Of a stretch of DNA of 64,000 nt, positions 63,921-64,000 are shown piece after piece; the first letter of the stretch is position 1; every line of letters starts with the position of its first letter. Below the pieces are notes generated by a model. The model was not told where the DNA came from. It saw nothing but the letters and a program-made list of their open reading frames with translations, and did not search any database. The position numbers and the translations under genes were made by a program. This DNA comes from Schlesneria sp. GTDB taxonomy: Bacteria; Planctomycetota; Planctomycetia; Planctomycetales; Planctomycetaceae. Location of the stretch: contig JAQGHU010000063.1 of the NCBI GenBank assembly GCA_028291515.1, positions 124,001-188,000 of the forward strand, in the 5' to 3' direction.

Positions 63921-64000
63921 ATGACACGCGACAAAGCAGTAATTGAGGACTCGGCTGAAACACCTTTTAACGCTCAGTTAATCGTTCGGCGACTCGCAGC
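63921..64000 (+). CDS. Start of an unidentified gene (cut by window edge)
   Basis: ATG at 63921 with a strong site (aaggggagggagg) just upstream opens a frame to the edge, beginning MTRDKAVIEDSAETPFN. Only 26 complete codons are visible, too few to identify a family. Its place next to glycan genes and behind a sigma-54-type promoter suggests an exopolysaccharide function, but this is inference. Confidence 0.6.
   Translation, partial: MTRDKAVIEDSAETPFNAQLIVRRLA

Overview
The window is chromosomal DNA of a planctomycete (Planctomycetota, Planctomycetaceae-like). The evidence is the protein set: a DUF1549/DUF1553 protein paired with a Tat-exported DUF1501 protein, a giant PVC-type beta-propeller/HEAT/c-heme protein, DUF1573 and DUF4013-like proteins, secreted leucine-rich-repeat proteins, a Ser/Thr kinase with an extracytoplasmic Cache sensor, and several exported proteins with carboxypeptidase-regulatory-like folds. 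Genes sit singly or in short operons, separated by repeat-rich spacers.

Layout. 1-1820: the 5' part of purL (cut by the left edge) and tyrA, both on the minus strand. 1821-5652: a spacer with a 25-bp tandem array, a small membrane protein, and an exported cyclase-like toroid protein translationally coupled to a small membrane protein. 5653-8005: cydAB, a short-Q-loop cytochrome bd oxidase. 8409-14733: small regulatory and envelope genes, including a frameshifted DUF2007 gene, a STAS protein, a class-3 lipase and a polytopic membrane protein. 15025-18034: the DUF1549/DUF1501 pair. 18065-27000: a secreted regulatory-like protein, an NtrC-type response regulator with its sensor kinase, and the 1016-residue PVC c-heme protein. 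28048-36080: an EF-G paralogue, a degenerate endonuclease V, three consecutive LRR proteins (the first fused to an SMP-30 propeller) and a YkgJ-like cysteine-cluster protein. 36237-40238: a Cache-Ser/Thr kinase and a dicarboxylate/amino-acid symporter.

40590-53334 is the most unusual part. It looks like a compact acyl-carrier-protein-based biosynthetic locus. A minus-strand operon holds a membrane fatty-acid desaturase and a condensation-domain-like acyltransferase. Next come a secreted esterase with a large unrecognised C-terminal half and a SAM methyltransferase. Divergent from these is a plus-strand run: a stand-alone acyl-AMP ligase, an ACP, a lipoyl-less E2-type acyltransferase, a SyrP-like Fe(II)/2-oxoglutarate oxygenase and threonine deaminase. 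I infer that an acid is adenylated, loaded on the ACP, desaturated or hydroxylated, and then transferred to an acceptor. The product cannot be read from the sequence.

53602-59885: a basic-secretory-protein metallopeptidase, a CYTH protein, small envelope proteins, a DUF971 protein, a tetraheme cytochrome lipoprotein with a phosphoesterase-like N-terminus, and a DUF1573 protein. 60033-64000: an exopolysaccharide locus (O-antigen-ligase/Wzy-type protein plus a WecA/MraY-type phosphoglycosyltransferase) and, at the right edge, the start of another gene behind a near-consensus sigma-54 promoter.

At least six families of short dispersed, mostly palindromic repeats occur between genes. No rRNA, tRNA, CRISPR array, transposase or prophage gene was recognised.
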